Below, one piece after another: positions 5,814-10,049 of a DNA stretch of 10,049 nt. The position numbers and the translations under genes are program-made. Position 1 is the first letter of the stretch; each line of letters begins with the position of its first letter. The stretch comes from Anaerolineales bacterium (GTDB lineage: Bacteria; Chloroflexota; Anaerolineae; Anaerolineales; DRMV01): positions 1 through 10,049 of the forward strand of contig WGAK01000226.1 in NCBI GenBank assembly GCA_015494815.1, in the 5' to 3' direction. The notes beneath the pieces were generated by a model. It searched no databases and was not told the DNA's origin. It saw nothing but the letters and a program-made list of their open reading frames with translations.

Positions 5814-7202
5814 ATGTTGGAGCGACAGGTGGACGAATTGCCGCACATGGTGACGCCCCCGCCGGGGCCTAAAAGCCGGGTCTACCTGGACAAGGAAGCC
5901 GAACTGCTCTACTCGTCCTGGGCGGCCAATCGGGTGGTGCCGTTCATCACCCGCCGCAAAGAAGGCTGGGCCATCGAAGACCTGGACGGCAATCGGTACA
6001 TTGACATGGCGACCGGCTGGGCCTCGACGCCGCTGGGGGCCGGTCACGAAGATGTGCTGCGGGCCAGCATCGAGGCCCTGTGGGAAAGCGGCGGTATCGA
6101 GTGCACCAGTTACATCTCCAACCATCACCTCGCGGCGTTGGCCGAGAAACTGGTGGCCATCGCGCCGCCCAACCTCACCCGCGTGGCCCCCGACACCACG
6201 GGCACCGAGGCCGTCGAGGCCGCGCTGCGCCTGGCCCGCGAGCAGACCGGCCGTCACTTCATCATCTCCTTCCACGGCGCGTTTCACGGCGGCAACTACG
6301 GCGCGGGCGCGGCCGGGCCCACGGCCCCTGATGTGGGCCGCGGCATCCGCGAGTTCATGCACGGCTTCATCCATGTGCCTTACCCCACTTGCTACCGCTG
6401 CCCCTTCCGGCAGACCTACCCCAAATGCGGGCTGACCTGCCTGCACTACATTGACGATGTCATCTTGCGTTACGAGGTGGCCCCCGACCAGGTGGCCGGG
6501 GTGCTGTTCGAGCCCATCCAGGGCGAGAACGGCGTGCAAATCCCGCCCGAGGGGTGGATGGAAGGGCTGTATGCCCTGGCGCGCAAGTACGACTGGGTGC
6601 TCATTGACGACGAAGTGCAAACGGGCTTCGGCCGCACGGGTAAGATGTGGGCCATCGAGCACTGGCCCGATGTGGAAGTGGACCTGATGCCGCTGGCCAA
6701 GGCCCTGAGCGGCGGCGCGCTGCCCATCGCCGCGGTGCTGGGCACCGACCGGGTCATGACCGCCTCGGACGACATCTACCTGGGCGGCACCTTCGCCTGG
6801 CAGCCCGCGGCTTGCGCCGGCGCGCTGGCCGGCATCGAGGCCATGCAGCGCGAGCGGGTGTTGGACAATGTGGCCGAGTTGGAGCGCATTGCCCAAGAGG
6901 TCATGCTCCCCTGGGTGGACCGCTACGAGATGGTGGGCGATGTGCGCATCAAGGGGCTTTACATCGCGGTGGAGTTCGTGTACGACAAGGAGACCAAGTC
7001 GCCGGGCCGCGACATCGCGGCCGAGGTGCACTTCCGCGCGGTGCGCAAGGGCCTGGTGCCCATCTACGAGAAGACCATCTGGTGGATTCGCCTGCTTCCG
7101 GCGTTGAACATGCCCCCGGCCCTGTTCCGCAAGGGCCTGGCGTTGCTGGAGGAGGCCATCTACGAGACCAGCAAGGAATACGCGCTGGGCGTGGTGGCCT
7201 GA
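5814..7202 (+). CDS. Class III PLP-dependent aminotransferase (ornithine/4-aminobutyrate aminotransferase and racemase-like clade)
   Basis: This 462-residue enzyme is a fold-type I PLP protein that should move an amino group, usually an omega-amino group, between an amine or amino acid and a 2-oxo acid. Visible elements are G130-T-E-A (cofactor phosphate loop), A-F-H-G at 156-159, L-I-D-D-E-V-Q-T-G-F-G-R-T-G at 263-276 with the Asp that contacts the pyridine nitrogen (D265 or D266), and K296 in P-L-A-K-A-L-S-G-G as the Schiff-base lysine. Residues 190-209 hold a four-cysteine cluster (C193-x-x-C196, C205-x3-C209). From memory this is seen in the archaeal-type branch that includes ornithine aminotransferases and broad amino-acid racemases. 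D-T-T-G precedes T-E-A where relatives have N-S-G. ATG 5814 has a strong GGAGGTG at 5803-5809; an in-frame upstream extension through repeats is rejected. Its place inside a transporter operon implies that it acts on the imported compound. Substrate and transaminase versus racemase activity remain open. Confidence 0.87.
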   Translation: MLERQVDELPHMVTPPPGPKSRVYLDKEAELLYSSWAANRVVPFITRRKEGWAIEDLDGNRYIDMATGWASTPLGAGHEDVLRASIEALWESGGIECTSYISNHHLAALAEKLVAIAPPNLTRVAPDTTGTEAVEAALRLAREQTGRHFIISFHGAFHGGNYGAGAAGPTAPDVGRGIREFMHGFIHVPYPTCYRCPFRQTYPKCGLTCLHYIDDVILRYEVAPDQVAGVLFEPIQGENGVQIPPEGWMEGLYALARKYDWVLIDDEVQTGFGRTGKMWAIEHWPDVEVDLMPLAKALSGGALPIAAVLGTDRVMTASDDIYLGGTFAWQPAACAGALAGIEAMQRERVLDNVAELERIAQEVMLPWVDRYEMVGDVRIKGLYIAVEFVYDKETKSPGRDIAAEVHFRAVRKGLVPIYEKTIWWIRLLPALNMPPALFRKGLALLEEAIYETSKEYALGVVA

Positions 7203-7218
7203 GCCCGAGGAGGTGACG

Positions 7219-7587
7219 ATGTGCCCGTTGGATGCGCGTGCCTGGGCCTGGGTGTTGGTGGCCCTGAGCGCGGTGGGCATGGCCTGGCAGGCCCGCCGCT
7301 ATCGTCGCGGCAGCCGGGCCGCCCGCGCGGTGTTGCTGGGCTGGGCCGTCTGGTTGGGCGGCCTGGCCTGGGCCCTGGCCACCGCGGCCCTGCCCCACAA
7401 CGCCCGCCTGGTGGCGGGCCTGAGCGCCGCGTGGCTGGGCTTGTCCCTGGCGACGGCCTGGGTGGTGGTGCGTGACTGGCGGGCCGCGACCCAGGCCCGT
7501 CGCGCGGCCGAGGCCGCCATTGACCGCCGCATGCAGGCCGAGATGCAGCGCCTGCTGCCCCCTTCGCACCCCGGAGAGGAGCCATGA
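7219..7587 (+). CDS. Small membrane protein of unknown function, three predicted helices
   Basis: I do not recognise this 122-residue protein. It has three hydrophobic stretches that look membrane-spanning, at about 8-25, 38-59 and 65-86. A basic loop between the first two (R-R-Y-R-R-G-S-R) suggests that this loop is cytoplasmic. A charged, Ala/Arg/Glu-rich helix from about 88 to 112 (R-R-A-A-E-A-A-I-D-R-R) should lie in the cytoplasm and could form a coiled coil. The general plan recalls DUF2304-type proteins, but this is only a resemblance. ATG 7219 follows AGGAGGTG (7208-7215) closely; GTG 7213 lies within that site and is a poor start. The gene begins 16 nt after the aminotransferase stop, and its TGA overlaps the permease ATG (ATGA, 7584-7587), so translation is probably coupled. 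It may be an accessory transporter subunit or an assembly factor. Confidence 0.72.
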   Translation: MCPLDARAWAWVLVALSAVGMAWQARRYRRGSRAARAVLLGWAVWLGGLAWALATAALPHNARLVAGLSAAWLGLSLATAWVVVRDWRAATQARRAAEAAIDRRMQAEMQRLLPPSHPGEEP

Positions 7588-8495
7588 CCGTTGCCGCGTC
7601 GTCCCCGCAGCCGGAGGCCCCGCGGCGGCGCGCCCAGTGGCGCTATTGGCTGGGCCAGTACGCGGGCCTGCTGGCCAACCTGACGCCGCCGCTGCTCTAC
7701 TTGCTGGCTTTCTTCTACGCGCCCATGTCCATCTTGCTGGTGATGAGTTTTTGGAAATCGGGGTACATGACCTTGCGGCCGGGCTTCACGCTGGAGAACT
7801 ACATCACCTTCTTCACCACACCCGTCTACCTCAAGGCCTTGAGCAATACCTTCTTCATCGCCACGGGCACCATGTTGGCCCTCATCGTCGTGGCCTATCC
7901 CATCGCGTTCTACCTGGCCCGCATGCGGCCCCGTTACGAGCGCCTCATCCTCTACCTGCTCATCATCCCCGTGGAAATCAACTTCCTCATCCGCATCTTC
8001 GCCTGGAAGATTGCTCTGGGGCGCAGCGGCATCATCAACAGCGCGCTGATGGCGGCAGGGCTGATTCGCGAGCCCTTGGGGTTCTTGCTCTACAGCAAGT
8101 TCGCGGTGGGCCTGGTGCTCATGCACGAGTGGCTGCCCTATGTGGTCATCCCCGTGTACCTGGCCCTGAAGGGCATTCCGCCCGAAATCATCGCCGCGGC
8201 CCGCTCGCTGGGCGCCAGCCGCTGGGATGTGTTCTGGCACATCGTGCTGCCGCTGAGCGTGCCCGGCCTGTTCGCCTCTTTCGTGCTGGTGTACATCCCC
8301 ATGCTGGGCGAGTTCGCGGTGCCGGCGTTGGTGGGCGGCCCTTCGGGCTACATGCTGGGCAATGTCATCGAAAATCAGTTCCTGAGCGCGGGCAATTGGG
8401 GCCTGGGCTCGGCCATCGGCTTCATCCTGCTCACCGTGACTTTGGCATTGGTGGCGCTGGTGGTCAAGGTGGCCGGGGTCGAGAAACTGCTCTGA
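7584..8495 (+). CDS. potB: ABC transporter permease, PotB-like
   Basis: This 303-residue inner-membrane protein should form half of the importer channel. After a polar N-terminus with R-R-R at 14-16 come about six hydrophobic segments, near 28-55, 88-113, 119-140, 172-195, 224-250 and 274-296. The binding-protein-dependent transport signature (EAA loop) is clear at 201-223, E-I-I-A-A-A-R-S-L-G-A-S-R-W followed by H-I-V-L-P, which docks on the ATPase. Length and the P-x-L-x-L-L-A-F-F-Y-A-P-M-S start of the first helix match the PotB/PotH type. The ATG overlaps the stop of the small membrane protein gene by four bases (ATGA). The second permease follows 24 nt downstream. The symbol shows class only. 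Confidence 0.9.
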   Translation: MTVAASSPQPEAPRRRAQWRYWLGQYAGLLANLTPPLLYLLAFFYAPMSILLVMSFWKSGYMTLRPGFTLENYITFFTTPVYLKALSNTFFIATGTMLALIVVAYPIAFYLARMRPRYERLILYLLIIPVEINFLIRIFAWKIALGRSGIINSALMAAGLIREPLGFLLYSKFAVGLVLMHEWLPYVVIPVYLALKGIPPEIIAAARSLGASRWDVFWHIVLPLSVPGLFASFVLVYIPMLGEFAVPALVGGPSGYMLGNVIENQFLSAGNWGLGSAIGFILLTVTLALVALVVKVAGVEKLL

Positions 8496-8519
8496 ATCGG
8501 GCCGTGTGGGAGGCGCCGA

Positions 8520-9317
8520 ATGCGCAAAGGTCGCTTTTTGCTGGGGTTCTACACCTACGCGGTGCTGGGCCTGCTCATCTACATGCCCATCGTCATCCTC
8601 ATCGTCTTCTCGTTCAACGACTCGCGGGTGCTCAGCCTGCCGTGGGAAGGCTTCACGCTGCGCTGGTACGCGGCCGCGCTGGCCCGCCCCGACCTGCACA
8701 AGGCCATCTGGACCTCGTTGTGGATTGCCGCGGTGGTCACCGTGGTGAGCCTGGTGCTGGGCGTGCTGGCGGCCAACGCGATGGCGCGCTATCGCTATCG
8801 CGGGCGGCTGGTCTTCACCGGCTACATCGCGGTGCCGTTCGTGGTGCCCTGGTTGCTGCTGGGCATTGCCTTGCTGTTGTTCTTCAACCTGGTGGGCCTG
8901 CGCCTGTCCGCGCTGACCATCATCCTCAGCCACATCGCGTTCGATGTGCCGCTGGTCGCGGTGCTGGTGGCCGCGCGCATGCACCAGTTCGACCCCTGGC
9001 TGGAGGCCGCGGCCCGCGACCTGGGATGCACGCCCTGGCAGGCCTTTCGCTATGTCACCCTGCCCATCATCGCGCCCGCGGTCATCGCCGCAGGCATCTT
9101 CGCGTTCAACTGGTCCTTTGACGCGTTCGTGGTCACGCACTTCGTCAGCGGCACCCAGGTGACCTTCCCCCTGTGGGTGTGGTCCGCGCTGCGCTTCGCC
9201 AAAAACCTGCCCATCGTCAACGCGGTGTCCAGCGTCATCGTGGTGGTGGAGATGGGGCTGGTGGTGGTGGCCGAGATGCTGCGGCGCCGCGGTGACGCGG
9301 GCGAGGGCTGGTGGTAA
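8520..9317 (+). CDS. potC: ABC transporter permease, PotC-like
   Basis: This 265-residue protein is the second channel subunit. It has about six hydrophobic segments, near 9-31, 64-88, 98-122, 131-152, 182-203 and 232-252. The EAA loop lies at 162-182, E-A-A-A-R-D-L-G-C-T-P-W followed by the Y-V-T-L-P ending. The first-helix motif Y-M-P-I-V-I-L-I-V-F-S-F-N is characteristic of PotC/PotI permeases. ATG 8520 has GGGAGG at 8508-8513, six bases upstream. With the PotB-like protein, the ATPase and the lipoprotein it completes an importer. The last residues are G-W-W before TAA, and the next gene starts 31 nt later with its own strong ribosome site, so co-transcription is likely. Confidence 0.9.
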   Translation: MRKGRFLLGFYTYAVLGLLIYMPIVILIVFSFNDSRVLSLPWEGFTLRWYAAALARPDLHKAIWTSLWIAAVVTVVSLVLGVLAANAMARYRYRGRLVFTGYIAVPFVVPWLLLGIALLLFFNLVGLRLSALTIILSHIAFDVPLVAVLVAARMHQFDPWLEAAARDLGCTPWQAFRYVTLPIIAPAVIAAGIFAFNWSFDAFVVTHFVSGTQVTFPLWVWSALRFAKNLPIVNAVSSVIVVVEMGLVVVAEMLRRRGDAGEGWW

Positions 9318-9348
9318 CCGCTCGTTGGAACTCGCTATGGAGGCAAGC

Positions 9349-10049
9349 ATGAGCGACACCCTGCGCTATCTGACCGAGGCCGAAGTGGCCCAGACCCTCA
9401 CCGTGGAAGAAGCCCTGGCCCTGGCCGAAGAGGGCATTCGGGCCGATGCCCAGGGCCAGGTGGTGGGCGACAAGTTCTACATGACCGTCGGCGAGGCGGG
9501 TTTCATCAAGCCCTTCGCGGGCTATCGGCAGGGCGAAGACCTGGCCTATGTCAAGACCTTCAGTTTCTTCCCCCACAACCCGGCGCGCTTCGGCAAGCCC
9601 ACCACTTCGTCGCTGGTGCTGCTTTTCGACGCGCAGACCGGCCTGCCCGTGTGCCTGATGGAGGCGGGCTGGATTACCACCCTGAAGACGGCCGCGTCCA
9701 GCATCGTGACCGCACGGGCCCTGGCCCGCCCCAACGCGCAGCGGGCGGTGATTTTCGGCGCGGGGCAACAGGGGGAAATGCACCTGCGGGCCCTGGCCGC
9801 GGGCATGGCCGTCCGGTGGGTGGCGGTGGTGGATGTGGACGAGGACCGCGCGCGGGCCTTGGCGGCCACCTGGGGGCCGCGCCTGGGCCTGGAGGTGGTC
9901 GCGGTGCCCTACGCCGACCGCGAGCAGGCCGTGCGCCAGGCCGACCTGGTGTTCACCCTCACCACGGGCAACGCGGTCATGGTGCGCTTCGCGTGGCTCA
10001 AGCCCGGCGCGTTGGTGCTCAAGTTGGGCTCTTATCAAGAGTTGGAACT
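9349..10049 (+). CDS. Ornithine cyclodeaminase / mu-crystallin family protein (partial at 3' end)
   Basis: The first 233 residues are visible; the family is usually near 320-350, so about a third is missing. The start is ATG 9349, five bases after GGAGG (9339-9343). The substrate part has Y-V-K69-T-F-S, matching the conserved lysine of the family, and M-E-A-G-W-I-T-T-L-K113-T-A-A-S. A Rossmann NAD(P) loop follows, V-I-F-G-A-G-Q-Q-G at 134-142, with D162/D164 after the second strand. Characterised relatives form proline from ornithine, reduce cyclic ketimines or act as alanine dehydrogenase. The usual Arg of L-R-T-A-A is Lys113 here, and the segment L-K-L-G-S-Y-Q-E-L-E (224-233) is shorter than the usual G-x-D-x-P-G-K-x-E-L form that carries the catalytic Asp of ornithine cyclodeaminase. 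True ornithine cyclodeaminase activity is therefore doubtful. Being last in the visible operon, it probably works on the imported compound or the aminotransferase product. Confidence 0.85.
   Translation, partial: MSDTLRYLTEAEVAQTLTVEEALALAEEGIRADAQGQVVGDKFYMTVGEAGFIKPFAGYRQGEDLAYVKTFSFFPHNPARFGKPTTSSLVLLFDAQTGLPVCLMEAGWITTLKTAASSIVTARALARPNAQRAVIFGAGQQGEMHLRALAAGMAVRWVAVVDVDEDRARALAATWGPRLGLEVVAVPYADREQAVRQADLVFTLTTGNAVMVRFAWLKPGALVLKLGSYQELE

Overview
The window is a GC-rich bacterial chromosome segment, and every supported gene lies on the + strand. It most likely comes from a member of Chloroflexota (Anaerolineae-like). This is inferred from the first gene, a surface protein that joins the end of a choice-of-anchor-Q type domain (with its typical D-G-D-G-D ... 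C-D-I-G-A-Y-E ending) to three SLH repeats with a C...YCPDDPTTRAQMA-type first repeat. That combination is common in that phylum. Strong GGAGG-type ribosome binding sites precede most genes. The assignment rests on recalled family features, not on a database search.

Layout. (1) 1-644: the 3' end of the SLH surface protein, closed by a strong intrinsic terminator (687-732). (2) About 768-2511: a candidate promoter, then a 67-residue zinc-ribbon protein and a stand-alone aspartate kinase with two ACT domains, 14 nt apart. (3) 2606-10049: a second unit that starts at a clear extended -10 promoter with a palindrome just downstream. It encodes an Lrp/AsnC regulator, a lipoprotein substrate-binding protein, a PotA-like ATPase, a class III aminotransferase, a small unknown membrane protein, two PotB/PotC-like permeases and an ornithine cyclodeaminase/mu-crystallin family protein cut by the window end.

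Working together. The second unit has the parts of a complete ABC importer of the spermidine/putrescine/opine class: binding protein, ATPase and two permeases. Two enzymes that act on amino compounds are interleaved with it, under a regulator family that usually senses amino acids. The simplest reading is an uptake-and-conversion module for an amine or amino acid. Several residues differ from the polyamine and ornithine models: an Asp-to-Cys change in the binding protein, and an Arg-to-Lys change plus an apparently lost Asp-containing loop in the cyclodeaminase-like protein. The substrate may therefore be neither a classic polyamine nor ornithine. The mix of Lrp/AsnC regulator, class III aminotransferase and cyclodeaminase homologue also recalls ectoine-degradation clusters, but that is only a hypothesis.

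Non-coding structure. There is a perfect terminator-like stem without a good U-tract between the binding protein and the ATPase. A 180-nt leader before the aminotransferase carries heptamer repeats, two inverted repeats and an imperfect direct repeat. An 11-bp perfect inverted repeat sits inside the first codons of the aspartate kinase. I saw no tRNA, rRNA, CRISPR array, insertion sequence or origin. No gap between genes exceeds 300 bases.
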